Assembly: GCA_041605955.1 (NCBI GenBank)
Contig: JBFIXI010000015.1
Coordinates: forward strand, 1-60,507
From: JAHEJX01 sp041605955
Lineage (GTDB): Bacteria; Actinomycetota; Acidimicrobiia; Spongiisociales; UBA5794
Direction of reading: 5' to 3'
Length of the DNA stretch: 60,507 nucleotides
Part shown: positions 9,144-18,850 of the stretch, one piece after another
How positions within the stretch are numbered: position 1 is the stretch's first letter
Layout of the letters: each line of letters opens with the position of its first letter
Notes under the pieces: model-generated
The model's input: the letters and a program-made list of their open reading frames with translations, nothing else
Told to the model about the DNA's origin: nothing
Database searches by the model: none
Program-made: the position numbers and the translations under genes

Positions 9144-9896
9144 TCACTGGCCTCTGAGAGCGGCCACCAGCGAGGGAAGCAGCTCACCCGCCTTGCCTTC
9201 GAGGCGTACGGTGGCCATCCGGTCCGCGTCGGTAGGGCCCATATTCAGTATCACCAAGGGGTGGTTGCGGTCGGCGACGGCGAGGAGGAACTCGGCTGCC
9301 GGGAAGACCGAGATCGTCGAGCCTACGGCGAGGGCCGCATCCGCCGCCTGCGAGAAATCCTCGGCGCGGGCGATCGCCGGCAGGGGGAGCTGCTCGCCGA
9401 ACATGACGACGGTCGACTTGAGCACGGACCCGCATCCGCAGCGGGGGTCGAGGTCGCCCTCCTGCCAGCGGCTGCGGACTTCTTCGACCGCGAGGGAGTG
9501 GCCCTGCTCCACGCACATGATCCCTCGCGGATTGCCGTGCACTTCTGCCACTGCATCCTCCGGCAGGCCGCCTGCCACGTGCAATCCGTCGATGTTCTGG
9601 GTGATGCACCCCACCATCCGCCCGGTATCCCACAGTTCGGCCACTGCGCGATGAGCCGAGTTGGGCCGGTACTGGGGTCGTTCCCCGCCGAACCGCTGTG
9701 CCCACCGCTCGCGGCGGAAGTCCGCATTGCGGAGATAGTGGCGCAGCGTGAACTTGTTCGGATCGACCGTCTTCCACACCCCGTCGGGGCCGCGGAAGTC
9801 GGGGATGCCGGACTCAGTCGATATCCCGGCACCGGTGAAGACCAGAATCCTTTCCCGGCCTGCGAGAGCGGCAGCGGCTTCGGCGACGGTGTGCAT
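9144..9896 (-). CDS. cobB: Sirtuin (NAD-dependent protein deacylase)
   Basis: This 250-residue Sir2-family protein has the NAD-binding motifs TGAGIS and PDFRG near the N-terminus, TQNIDGLH in the middle, the catalytic histidine in EVHGN, and the later GSTISVFP and ILNMGP strands. It would remove acyl groups from protein lysines using NAD. The first zinc pair is altered: CVEQGH stands where CxxC is usual, while the second half (RCGCGS) keeps cysteines. The frame is open to 9929, but ATG at 9896 lies 6 nt after TACGCT, fits the usual N-terminal length and suits a leaderless start. It is divergent from the malQ gene. Confidence 0.9.
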   Translation of the reverse strand: MHTVAEAAAALAGRERILVFTGAGISTESGIPDFRGPDGVWKTVDPNKFTLRHYLRNADFRRERWAQRFGGERPQYRPNSAHRAVAELWDTGRMVGCITQNIDGLHVAGGLPEDAVAEVHGNPRGIMCVEQGHSLAVEEVRSRWQEGDLDPRCGCGSVLKSTVVMFGEQLPLPAIARAEDFSQAADAALAVGSTISVFPAAEFLLAVADRNHPLVILNMGPTDADRMATVRLEGKAGELLPSLVAALRGQ

Positions 9897-9978
9897 GCCC
9901 AGAGCGTAGGCGGGCGCGGCACGCTGCAATGCCGGGCGCCTTCCGACGCCCCAGCACGGCGGTTAGGGTCGAGGCGGC

Positions 9979-12579
9979 ATGACCGTAGCGATTCATATTC
10001 ACTACCACACCAATCCCGGCGAGTCGCTGCAGATCGTCGCCGACGGGATCCCGATCGACCTCGAGTGGCGCGGTGGTGGCTGGTGGGGCGGCCGGGTAGC
10101 CCTGGCCGAGGTCGGCAGCTACCACTATCGGGTCGTCGCCTTCGGAGAGACAGTGGCGGAGGAACCGCCTCCACGTCGGGAGCCGCCGCCGACCGGAGAC
10201 ATCGAATTGGTCGACCGGTGGCGGCCACCGGATCCCACCCGACTGTCGCGCAGGTCGGCGCTGTTCACCCGCAGCTTGGCGGCACTGCATCCTGCCTCGG
10301 AAGCGACCGCGTCGGGTGGGGTGCGCTTCCGCCTTCACGAGCCGTGGATTCCTCCCGGCATGGTTCCGGCTGTGGTGGGCGCCGCCGAGGCGCTCGGGGC
10401 TTGGGACCCGGAGCGGGCGGTGGCGATGGCGCCGGGGCCGTTCCCCCACTGGGAGGCTCGGGTCGATCTCGAGACGCCCGCCGGCGAGTACAAGTACATC
10501 CTGGTGGACGACCGCGAAGCGGTGGTGCAATGGGAAGCTGGGCCCAACCGGATCCTCCCTGGCACCAGCGCGGGGCCGGCAATCGTGGACGACGATGAGC
10601 TGCGCGGGTTACCTCCCTGGCGCGGCGCCGGGGTGGCGATCCCGGTCTTTGCGCTCCGGACTGCTGCCGGGTTGGGAGTTGGACAGTTCACCGATCTGAT
10701 CCCATTCGCCGACTGGGCCGCCGACGTGGGGCTACGGGTGATTCAGCTGCTGCCCGTCAACGACTCGGTTCTCAACCACGATTGGGACGATTCCTACCCG
10801 TACAACCCGGTGTCGGTCCAAGCGCTCCATCCGCTCTACGTCGACATCGCCGCCATCGCCGGTCATGGGACCGAGAAGGCGATTCGCCGCGCCCAGGCCG
10901 AGCTGAACGATCTGGCGGAGATCGACTACGTCCGGGTGATGCGAGCGAAGTGGTCGCTGTTACGCGCCGCGTATACCAATCTGCGGGCGGCGCTCGACGA
11001 CGATGATGGCTTTGCCGACTTCGTAGACGACCAGTGGGACTGGCTCGGTCCCTATTCGGTGTGGTGCTGGTTGCGTGATCGCCATGGCAGTCCCGATTCC
11101 GCTGACTGGGACGTCTACCAGCAATTCTCGGCGGCCGTTGTCGACAATCTGGCCGCGCCCGACTCTCCTCACTACGACGAGCTGCGCTTCTACTGGTTCG
11201 TCCAGTTCCATCTCCATCACCAGCTGAACCAGGCCGCTGCCCACGTCCGGAGCCGGGGGGTGGCTCTCAAAGGCGATCTGCCGATTGGGGTAGCCCCGCA
11301 GAGCGTCGAGGTCTGGGCGTATCCGGAGCTCTTCAACGTCGGTACCCAGAGCGGCGCTCCTCCCGACGCTTTTGCGGTGCGAGGGCAGAACTGGGGGTTC
11401 CCCACCTACGACTGGGACCGGATGGCCGGCGACGATTATTCGTGGTGGCAAGCGCGATTTCGCGCCTTGGGCGCTTACGTTGATGCCTACCGCATCGACC
11501 ATGTGCTCGGCTTCTTCCGCATCTGGGAGATACCGCCCGGCGGCTACGACGGCCTCGTGGGGCACTTCCGCCCTTCGCTACCACTTTCCGCCGAGGTCGT
11601 TGCTGAGGCCGTCGCTCCGGCCGATCCGGAAGAGCTCACCCGACCCTGGTCCGACGCGGAGGTGGCGTCGATCTTCGGTGAGCATTCCGGTGCGATTGTC
11701 GACGAGTTCTTGCGTCCCCACGGTGATGGCTGGGCGCTGCGCCCCGAATACATCTCCCAGGAGGCGGTTCGTCGCGGTTGGGAGGGCTTTGTGCCGGATC
11801 TGGCTGCGGCGGAGCGGGCGGTGCTGGAGCGGGCGCTGCTCGACATTGCGGCCGACGTGCTGCTGTTGCCGGTGGAGGAGGGTTATTTCCCGCGCATCTC
11901 GTGGCGCGACACCAGCCACTACCGCGGTCTCGATGAGGGCCAACAGGAGCGGTTCGACGTTATGGCGATCGACTTCTTCCACCATCGCCACTTGGCTCTG
12001 TGGGAGGCGCAAGGAAGACGCACGCTGCCGGCGGTGGTGGGAGCCACCAATCTGCTCGCCTGTGGCGAAGACTTGGGGATGGTTCCGGCGGTGGTGCCCG
12101 TCGTGATGAACGAGCTCGGCTTGCTGGCGTTGGAGATCGAGCGGATGCCGAAGCGACTGGGGGAGTGGATCGCGGATCCGGCGGCAGCGCCGTATCTCTC
12201 GGTGGTCAGCCCGGGCACGCACGACACCTCGACCTTGCGGGAGTGGTGGGAGGAGGATCCGGCGCTGACGGCTCGCTACTGGAGGGACGCCTTGGGCCAG
12301 ATCGGGGAGCCCCCGCCGACGGCCACCGCTGACGTGGTGGCGGCCGTCATCGACCGCCAGCTTGCCTCACCGGCGATGCTCTCCATCATCCCGATGGCCG
12401 ACTTGATGGGCATCCACGACAAGGTCCGGCGCACCGACTTCCATGCCGAGCGCATCAACGACCCGGCCGATCGGCACAATCGGTGGCAGTACCGGCTGCA
12501 CCTCTCCGTGGCCGAGTTGTCGGCCGCGGCCGAGTTCAACGAGGCGGTGCGGGCGATGATCTCCGCCGCCGGCCGCTGA
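9979..12579 (+). CDS. malQ: 4-alpha-glucanotransferase, DPE2-like with starch-binding modules
   Basis: This 866-residue GH77 enzyme transfers alpha-1,4-glucan segments and acts in maltose, maltodextrin or glycogen metabolism. About 200 N-terminal residues form two CBM20-like carbohydrate-binding modules (the second with GAWDPERAV and EYKYILVD). The GH77 domain carries the nucleophile Asp near residue 507 (YRIDHVLGF), the acid Glu near 697 (CGEDLG) and the third acidic residue near 749 (THDTS). An insertion with RPEYISQEAVRRGWE lies between the first two, as in plant DPE2 and some bacterial homologues. The ATG is 9 nt after TAGGGT, a probable leaderless promoter. No other glycogen gene is next to it. 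Confidence 0.93.
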   Translation: MTVAIHIHYHTNPGESLQIVADGIPIDLEWRGGGWWGGRVALAEVGSYHYRVVAFGETVAEEPPPRREPPPTGDIELVDRWRPPDPTRLSRRSALFTRSLAALHPASEATASGGVRFRLHEPWIPPGMVPAVVGAAEALGAWDPERAVAMAPGPFPHWEARVDLETPAGEYKYILVDDREAVVQWEAGPNRILPGTSAGPAIVDDDELRGLPPWRGAGVAIPVFALRTAAGLGVGQFTDLIPFADWAADVGLRVIQLLPVNDSVLNHDWDDSYPYNPVSVQALHPLYVDIAAIAGHGTEKAIRRAQAELNDLAEIDYVRVMRAKWSLLRAAYTNLRAALDDDDGFADFVDDQWDWLGPYSVWCWLRDRHGSPDSADWDVYQQFSAAVVDNLAAPDSPHYDELRFYWFVQFHLHHQLNQAAAHVRSRGVALKGDLPIGVAPQSVEVWAYPELFNVGTQSGAPPDAFAVRGQNWGFPTYDWDRMAGDDYSWWQARFRALGAYVDAYRIDHVLGFFRIWEIPPGGYDGLVGHFRPSLPLSAEVVAEAVAPADPEELTRPWSDAEVASIFGEHSGAIVDEFLRPHGDGWALRPEYISQEAVRRGWEGFVPDLAAAERAVLERALLDIAADVLLLPVEEGYFPRISWRDTSHYRGLDEGQQERFDVMAIDFFHHRHLALWEAQGRRTLPAVVGATNLLACGEDLGMVPAVVPVVMNELGLLALEIERMPKRLGEWIADPAAAPYLSVVSPGTHDTSTLREWWEEDPALTARYWRDALGQIGEPPPTATADVVAAVIDRQLASPAMLSIIPMADLMGIHDKVRRTDFHAERINDPADRHNRWQYRLHLSVAELSAAAEFNEAVRAMISAAGR

Positions 12580-12588
12580 CGGCGCCGC

Positions 12589-13077
12589 TCAAGCGGCGGA
12601 GGCTTCGACGAGCTCCTCCCGCCAGCGGGCGTGGTGATGGAGGCGGCGGATGGCCGGATGGAGACTGCGCAGGCGGTGGTCGGGGAGTGGCGGCACCATG
12701 GCGCGGACTTCGAGCCGACCGGCGTGCTCTCGTGTGAGGCCAGCGGCACAGAGGGCGCTGATGGTCGGGGGGCGGAGCAGGGAGCGGCCGCGAGCCGCCG
12801 CGGTGGCGAGTCGGAGCAGGTCGGCGACCGCTCCCGGACCGAGAACGGCCGTCCAGAAGGTGCGCACGTATTCACTCGATACCGGGTAGCCCCGGCCGCT
12901 CGACGCCCACACGGCCGGCCAGATGACGGTTCGGGGTCGCACCGTGCGGCGCAGGCGGGGCCCGGTAGCACGCTGGTGTCCTTCGGCAGCGCCCGACCGT
13001 GGCGCGGAGTCCGACTCGATGGGAGGACGTTCATCTCGACGGAAAGTGCCGGGCGCTGCCGAATTCCAGGTCTTCAT
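12589..13077 (-). CDS. Conserved-looking hypothetical protein
   Basis: The predicted product is 162 residues, basic, with no signal peptide or membrane segment. The N-terminal 50 residues are low in structure, and the core from RRTVRPRTVIWPAVW to the C-terminus has the composition of a folded helical domain. This is the best coding frame in the 612 bp between malQ and the M24 gene. ATG at 13077 is preferred; TTG at 13095 is in frame but neither has a clear ribosome binding site. I do not recognise a family, so the function is unknown. Confidence 0.5.
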   Translation of the reverse strand: MKTWNSAAPGTFRRDERPPIESDSAPRSGAAEGHQRATGPRLRRTVRPRTVIWPAVWASSGRGYPVSSEYVRTFWTAVLGPGAVADLLRLATAAARGRSLLRPPTISALCAAGLTREHAGRLEVRAMVPPLPDHRLRSLHPAIRRLHHHARWREELVEASAA

Positions 13078-13191
13078 ATCGTCAATTGATATCAAGTAGC
13101 TCTAGTTACTTGCAAGAGGCTCGACGAAGAGCGCGAAAAAAACGCCCGACGCAGAGGTGTGTCCGCCCGTCGCCGGTACTGAAATAGGCGG

Positions 13192-14358
13192 GTGATCCCA
13201 GTTCTCCAGCCCCCGGGCGTCGATATCGGCGTCCTGCGAGAGTACCGGTTGCGCCGGATCACTCGGCTGATGACTGAGGCCGACGTTGCGCTGCTGGTGC
13301 TCGTCAATCCGGCAAGTCTGCGATATGCGGCCGACTGGCGGGAGTATGCGGTCTTCCAGTCGCGCATTCCGACGTACCATCTCTTCGTTCATCCCGACGG
13401 CCGGCTAGTGATGCACGGCGCCTATGCCGAGACGCACCCAACGATCGACGAGTTTCGCCCGGCCGACTATCTGAGTGTGTTCGACGCCGGCTTGGATCTA
13501 GCCGCCGCCGCCTCCGGCTTCGCCGCCGCGGTCCACCGTGCCGCCGGGCGCGGCGCTCGGGTTGCCGTCGAGCGAGTGAGCCCTAGCGCGACCCATGCAT
13601 TGGTCGGGCTCGGGCTCGACGTGATCGACGCCGAGCCGCTGATGGAACGAGCCCGCTCCATCAAGTCTCCGGAAGAGTTGAGTTGTATGCGGCATTCGAT
13701 TGCGGTCGCCGAGGCCGCCATGGGGGCGATGCGCGCCGCGCTCACTCCGGGCATGACCGAGAACCAGCTGTTCGCCATCCTTCATCAAACCAACATCGCC
13801 AATGACGGCGACTGGATCGACGGCCGTATGCTCTGCAGTGGGCCGCGCACCAACCCGTGGTATCAGGAGGCCTCGGATCGCAAGATGCGTTCCGGTGAGC
13901 TGGTCGCTTTCGACACCGACATGATCGGCCCTTTCGGCTACTGCGCCGACATCTCCCGCACGTGGGTGGTGGGAGGCGTTCCGCCGAGTCCGCTGCAGCG
14001 AGATCGTTACCGGCGGGCCCTCGAGGAGGTGGAGCACAACGCCGCACTGATCGGGCCCGGTGTCAGCTTCCGGGAGCTGGCGGACAAGGCCTATCGCCAG
14101 GATGATGAGTTCGTCGCCCACCGTTATGCCTGCTTGGCGCACGGGGTGGGCATGACCGACGAGTATCCCAAGGTCTACTACCGCCAGGACTGGGATCGCC
14201 ATGGCTACGACGGCGTGATCGTGCCCAACATGGTGATGTCGATCGAGAGCTTCGTCGGCTCAGATCAGGGAGGTCCTGGCGTCAAGCTCGAAGACATGTA
14301 TCTGATCACCGAGACTGGGGCGGAGAGGCTCAGCAACTACCCCCGCGAAGACTGGTAA
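13192..14358 (+). CDS. M24 metallopeptidase-fold protein, DddP (DMSP lyase)-like
   Basis: This 388-residue protein has a creatinase N-terminal domain (about 1-150) and a pita-bread M24 domain (about 155-380). Putative metal ligands are Asp241/Asp243 (FDTDMIG), Asp253 (CADISRTW), His317 (AHGVGM), Glu352 (SIESF) and Glu367 (KLEDM). In ordinary prolidases a second histidine follows the HGxG motif; here the sequence is HGVGMTDEYP, with Asp323 in its place. From memory, the metal and catalytic residues published for Ruegeria DddP (295, 297, 307, 371, 377, 406, 421) match these with a constant offset of 54. DddP cleaves dimethylsulfoniopropionate to DMS and acrylate. A different lyase or hydrolase activity is possible. 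The GTG start is the first in frame with homologue-like length. Confidence 0.78.
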   Translation: MIPVLQPPGVDIGVLREYRLRRITRLMTEADVALLVLVNPASLRYAADWREYAVFQSRIPTYHLFVHPDGRLVMHGAYAETHPTIDEFRPADYLSVFDAGLDLAAAASGFAAAVHRAAGRGARVAVERVSPSATHALVGLGLDVIDAEPLMERARSIKSPEELSCMRHSIAVAEAAMGAMRAALTPGMTENQLFAILHQTNIANDGDWIDGRMLCSGPRTNPWYQEASDRKMRSGELVAFDTDMIGPFGYCADISRTWVVGGVPPSPLQRDRYRRALEEVEHNAALIGPGVSFRELADKAYRQDDEFVAHRYACLAHGVGMTDEYPKVYYRQDWDRHGYDGVIVPNMVMSIESFVGSDQGGPGVKLEDMYLITETGAERLSNYPREDW

Positions 14359-14371
14359 CGAGCGTCCTGAT

Positions 14372-14394
14372 CCGGCAGGCAACTGCCTAGCCGG
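14372..14394. terminator. Hairpin between convergent genes
   Basis: CCGGCAGGCA and TGCCTAGCCGG pair with one bulged base around a two-base loop. It lies 13 bp after the stop of the M24 gene and overlaps the last codons of the convergent ABC exporter gene. It could stop transcription from both sides, but there is no clear T-tract. Confidence 0.4.
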
Positions 14395-16183
14395 CCGACC
14401 TGTGCTGGACCGCTTCTCCGGTCTGGACGTCCCACAGGCTCCGATAGATCCCTCCCAGCTCGACCAGCTCCTCGTGGGTGCCCACCTCGGCAACCCGGCC
14501 CTGGTCCATCACGTAGATGCGGTCGGCGTGGCGAATCGTCGAGAGGCGATGGGCGATGACGATCGTGGTGCGATCGTGGGAGATGCGCTCCAGGGACCGC
14601 TGGATGGCCGCCTCCGTCTCGTTGTCGACCGCCGACGTTGCCTCGTCGAGCACCAGCACCGGGGGATCGACGAGAACGGCCCGGGCGATCGACACCCGCT
14701 GCCGCTGGCCCCCGGAGAGCTTCTGGCCCCGCTCGCCGACGATCGTCTCGTAGCCCTGGGGCAGCTCCATTATGAAGTCGTGAGCCTCGGCGACCTCGGC
14801 GGCGTGGCGAATCTCGGCCCGCGATGCATTGGGCCGTCCATACGCGATGTTCTCGGCCACGGTGCCGTGGAACAGGAACACGTCCTGGCTGACCAAGCCG
14901 AAGGCGCGTCTCAGGTCGCGCAACCGCAACTTGCGAACATCGATGTCATCGAGCGTGATCGCTCCTGCTTGAACGTCGTAGAAACGAAACAGCAGCTTGA
15001 CCAGCGTGGTCTTGCCCGACCCGGTGGCGCCGACGAGAGCAGTCGTCCTGCCTGCTTCCATAACCATCGAGATGTCCCGCAGGACGGGGAATCCGGGCTC
15101 GTAAGCAAAGCTGACGTCGTGGACCGCGACCGCGCCATCAATGACGCCGATGTCGGTTCTTCCGTCCACGATCTCAGCTTCGGTGTCGATCACGTCGAGA
15201 ATGCGGTTCGTTGAGGCCATGGCGCGTTGGTAGAGATCAAAGGTGATGCCGAGACGCGTCAGCGGCCACAGCAGCCGTTGAGTCAGAAAGACCATCACGC
15301 TGTATGCCCCTACGGCGAGTCCGCCCTCGAGCGTCAGGAACCCGCCGAGCAACAACGTGGCGGTGAAACCGGTCAAGATGGCGATCCGAATGAGCGGCGA
15401 GAAGGCAGAGCTCAGCCGAATCGCCCCTCGGTTGGCCATCCGGTAGGTCTGGGATGCCTCTCTGATGCGGCGGACCTCGGTCTCCTCGGTCGTGAAGGCC
15501 TTGATCGTCGCCATCCCGCCGAGGTTGTTGGCCAGCTGACTGTTGACCGCCCCGGCCTGGTTGCGGACATCGGCGTAATGCGGCTCGAGGCGCCTCTGGA
15601 AGTTGATCGAGCCCCAAACGATCACGGGAATCGGCAGGAAGGCCAGCCAGGCGACGCTCGGTGCCAAGACGAAGAAGACAACGCCGATGAGCACCACCGT
15701 CGTCGATACCTGGATCAGGTCGTTGGCTCCATGGTCCATGAAGCGCTCCAACTGGTTTACGTCGTCGTTGAGGATCGCCAGCAGATCGCCGGACTCCTTG
15801 TCCTCGAAGAAGCTCATCTCCAGGCCCTGAAGGTGGCTGTAGGTATCGACCCGCAGCTCATGCTGGATGGACTGCGCCAAATTGCGCCACTCGACTCCGA
15901 GCAAGTACTCGAACAACGACTCCAGCGCCCAAATCACGAATGTGACGACTGCGAGGAGTATCAGCTGCGACCGCGGCGTTTCGATCCCGTAGCTGGCCAG
16001 GATCGACTCGTCCCGGCGCACCACAATGTCGACGGCGGCCCCGATCAGCAGCGGAGGCGCAATGTCCATCGCCTTGTTGAGAAACGACCATGCCGTTGCC
16101 GCCACAATCCTCCGGCGATGGCGGGTGGCGTAACGCCACAGACGTATCAACGGCGCCGGCCGGGCCGGATTCTCGTCGTGCAT
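14387..16183 (-). CDS. ABC exporter, fused permease and ATPase
   Basis: The 598-residue half-transporter has an N-terminal ABC type 1 exporter membrane domain with six helices (about residues 15-310) and a C-terminal nucleotide-binding domain. The ATPase has Walker A GATGSGKTT near residue 388, the Q-loop SQDVFLF, signature LSGGQRQRV, Walker B VLVLDEATS and the switch histidine in IAHRLST. It probably works as a homodimer or with an unseen partner to export a drug, lipid or peptide; the substrate is not evident. The ATG lies 6 nt after TAGCCT in the 16-bp gap behind the penicillin-binding protein gene, so it may have its own leaderless promoter as well as read-through. Confidence 0.9.
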   Translation of the reverse strand: MHDENPARPAPLIRLWRYATRHRRRIVAATAWSFLNKAMDIAPPLLIGAAVDIVVRRDESILASYGIETPRSQLILLAVVTFVIWALESLFEYLLGVEWRNLAQSIQHELRVDTYSHLQGLEMSFFEDKESGDLLAILNDDVNQLERFMDHGANDLIQVSTTVVLIGVVFFVLAPSVAWLAFLPIPVIVWGSINFQRRLEPHYADVRNQAGAVNSQLANNLGGMATIKAFTTEETEVRRIREASQTYRMANRGAIRLSSAFSPLIRIAILTGFTATLLLGGFLTLEGGLAVGAYSVMVFLTQRLLWPLTRLGITFDLYQRAMASTNRILDVIDTEAEIVDGRTDIGVIDGAVAVHDVSFAYEPGFPVLRDISMVMEAGRTTALVGATGSGKTTLVKLLFRFYDVQAGAITLDDIDVRKLRLRDLRRAFGLVSQDVFLFHGTVAENIAYGRPNASRAEIRHAAEVAEAHDFIMELPQGYETIVGERGQKLSGGQRQRVSIARAVLVDPPVLVLDEATSAVDNETEAAIQRSLERISHDRTTIVIAHRLSTIRHADRIYVMDQGRVAEVGTHEELVELGGIYRSLWDVQTGEAVQHRSAG

Positions 16184-16199
16184 GGCGCCAGGCTAGGCG

Positions 16200-18692
16200 C
16201 TATCCGGGGGCGACCCCGACGACGAACACCAGCTCCCGGCCCGGGGCTACGGTGGCTCCGGGTTGGGGGCGAGTGCTGATTACACGGCCCACCTGGGACG
16301 GTTCTCCGGTGACGCGCTCAACGATGCGATACGTCACGTTGAGTCCGGTGTTGGCATTGAAGTTGCTGACACGGGTTTCGATGGTGTGCACTCGCACTCC
16401 AATCCAGTCGGGCATGATCGCCGGCTCGCCGGTGGAGATGCGCACGCTCACCGAGCTGCCTTGGCGCACTTCGGTGCCGCCTCGGGGGCTCTGGCTGAGG
16501 ATCCTCCCCTTGGGCGAGGTGGAGGCCACGTGGGTGATTGCGGGGTTCAGTCCGGCCTGGAGGATCGCCGCCCGCGCCTGCGATTCACTCATCCCGGACA
16601 CATCGGGTACCTCCGTCGTCGGTATCTGGAAGTAGATGCCGACTCCCTCTGGGTCGGTTGGGAAGTCCTCGACCGGCAGATCCTCGGTGACGAAGAGCAT
16701 GAACTGTTTCCAGATCGGGGCCGCCAACGTGCCGCCGAAGGCTCGCTGATAGGACTGCTGGCGTTGATTGACGTCATCCCACACGCTGAAGTTGACCATC
16801 TCGATCTGGGCGTCGGCGTGACCCACCCACACCGCGGTGGTGTATTGGGGGATGAATCCCATGAACCACACGTCCCGGAAGTTCTGAGCGGTTCCCGTCT
16901 TGCCCGCTTGGGGGCGCCCGATATTGGCTCGGGTGGCCGTGCCCTGGCTGACTACCTTCTCCAGCGTCTTGACGATCGCCGCCGACATGGTCTCGTCGAG
17001 CACCCGTGTCCGTTGCACGTCGTGCCGGTAGATCACCCTGCCGTTCTTGTCCTCGATCCTCTCGACCAAGTACGACTCGACCCGTTCCCCGTAGTTGGCC
17101 AACGTCGAGTATGCCGACGCCATCTCCAGCGGGCTGACGCTCTGGGTGCCCAGGGCAATCGACGGGACGGCATTGAGTGGCGACTCGATGCCCATACGGT
17201 GGGCGGTCTCCACCACGTTATCCGGGCCCACCTGCAGCGACAGCTGGGCGTATACGGTGTTCGTCGAGAAATACGTCGCCTGCTCGAGGGTGCGCAGGCC
17301 GGAGCCGCCGGAGCCGGCATTGCGCACTGTCCAGATGTTGCCCTGGGGGCTGCAAGGGAATCCGCAGTCGAGCTTCTGCGGGCTGGTCTGGTCGAAATAG
17401 CTGCCGAGGGTTATCTGTCGCCCGGTCGAAGCGCCCTTCTCGAGAGCCGTCACCAGAGCGAAGGTCTTGAAGGCAGATCCCGCTTGCCGGCGCCCCTTGG
17501 TGGCCAAGTCGTAGGGACGTTGACCAGCCTCCAGGTCCTCGCCGAAGTCGAGGCCGCTCGCCATCACCCTCACGGCTCCGGTGCGGTTGTCCACCATGGC
17601 GATGGCGCCGGTGGGCCCGTCGATGTCTTGGAACCAGGCGCGCAGCACCCGGTTGGCCTCCGTCTGCATCTCGTGGTTGACGGTGACCGTCACCTTCAGG
17701 CCACCGCCCCCCTCACAGTCGGTGTCGTCGGCGGGGCACCCGAACAGCGCCCGCTTTCGTTGGGTGTAGGTCTGGCCCAAACCGTATTTGGGGCTGCTCA
17801 GGATCTCTTCGCGGGCGGCAATGATCACCGCCGGCGACAGCTCTTCGAACTCGCGATGCTCGATAGGCCGCAACGGTTCGGCCAACGCCGCCCGCGCCTC
17901 GTCGGCTGAGATGAATCCGTTGATGCGCATCTGCGAGATGGTGTTGTTCCGCGCGCGTAGCACCGTCTCGGGTCGGGAGCGCACGTCGTACAGCGATGGG
18001 TTTCGGATCGGCGCCACCATCGCGGCAGCTTCGGCAATCGTGACGTCGTCGAGCTCCTTGCCGAAGTACTCCTGGGCGGCGGCCTTGATCCCGTAGGCGT
18101 TCTGTCCGAAGAAGACCGAGTTGAGGTAGAACTCGAGAATCTGATCCTTCGTGTACCGCTCCTCCAGCTCCGCGGCGACGACCGCCTCGCAGATCTTGCG
18201 CTCCAGCGTCTGTTCGGCCGACAAGAAGTTTTGCTTCACCACCTGCTGAGTGATGGTCGAGCCGCCCTGCAGGTTGCCTCCCTGGTAGATCTCGAGGGCG
18301 GCCCGCAGGATGGCCGAGTAATCGATTCCACTGTGTTCGTAGAACTCGGCATCCTCGGCGGCCAGCAGCGCGTAGATCACCGTGTCGGGGACCTCGTCGA
18401 GGCTCACCGGCTGGCTGTTGCGCTCGCTCAGCTTGCCGAGGAGCACCCCGTCCGACGTGTACACCTCCGACAGGCTGCCGACCGCGGGGAACTCGAGGGC
18501 GAACTGATCGGGGTCGCACAGCCACCTGTCTTCCAGATCTTCGATGGTGCCGAAGGCGGCATCGGCTTCGAGGAACGTGAAGAGCCCGAACAGCGAGGCG
18601 CCCAACAGGGCGGCCACCGCGAGAAAGGCCAGCGACGTGAGTCGCCGGCCGCGGCGCTCGTTCCGTTCGGCCAGATGTATGTTGTCGTCCAT
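16200..18692 (-). CDS. Class A penicillin-binding protein with PASTA domains
   Basis: The 830-residue bifunctional peptidoglycan synthase has one N-terminal membrane anchor (about residues 20-42), a GT51 glycosyltransferase domain with EDAEFYEHSGID and GGSTITQQVVKQ, and a transpeptidase domain with SAFK (serine near residue 404), STN near 475 and KTGTA near 597. Two C-terminal PASTA repeats follow (about 685-830), the first with VPDVSGMSESQARAAI. PASTA modules often bind muropeptides or lipid II. The architecture resembles actinobacterial PonA-type proteins. The enzyme polymerises and crosslinks the cell wall at the outer face of the membrane. The start is the ATG directly before the short basic cytoplasmic tail. 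Confidence 0.94.
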   Translation of the reverse strand: MDDNIHLAERNERRGRRLTSLAFLAVAALLGASLFGLFTFLEADAAFGTIEDLEDRWLCDPDQFALEFPAVGSLSEVYTSDGVLLGKLSERNSQPVSLDEVPDTVIYALLAAEDAEFYEHSGIDYSAILRAALEIYQGGNLQGGSTITQQVVKQNFLSAEQTLERKICEAVVAAELEERYTKDQILEFYLNSVFFGQNAYGIKAAAQEYFGKELDDVTIAEAAAMVAPIRNPSLYDVRSRPETVLRARNNTISQMRINGFISADEARAALAEPLRPIEHREFEELSPAVIIAAREEILSSPKYGLGQTYTQRKRALFGCPADDTDCEGGGGLKVTVTVNHEMQTEANRVLRAWFQDIDGPTGAIAMVDNRTGAVRVMASGLDFGEDLEAGQRPYDLATKGRRQAGSAFKTFALVTALEKGASTGRQITLGSYFDQTSPQKLDCGFPCSPQGNIWTVRNAGSGGSGLRTLEQATYFSTNTVYAQLSLQVGPDNVVETAHRMGIESPLNAVPSIALGTQSVSPLEMASAYSTLANYGERVESYLVERIEDKNGRVIYRHDVQRTRVLDETMSAAIVKTLEKVVSQGTATRANIGRPQAGKTGTAQNFRDVWFMGFIPQYTTAVWVGHADAQIEMVNFSVWDDVNQRQQSYQRAFGGTLAAPIWKQFMLFVTEDLPVEDFPTDPEGVGIYFQIPTTEVPDVSGMSESQARAAILQAGLNPAITHVASTSPKGRILSQSPRGGTEVRQGSSVSVRISTGEPAIMPDWIGVRVHTIETRVSNFNANTGLNVTYRIVERVTGEPSQVGRVISTRPQPGATVAPGRELVFVVGVAPG

Positions 18693-18850
18693 AGGGTGGG
18701 TGCAGGATGCCCGCTAGATAGACGTCGCTAGGGTCGCGATGGTTCCGCATTTAGCATCGAGATGCCCGCATTCGGGCTGATGCAATCACAGAGCATGTTA
18801 GGTAGAGCCGGCATCATGACGGACATTTGCCGCCTGATCGGTGGCGAGTG

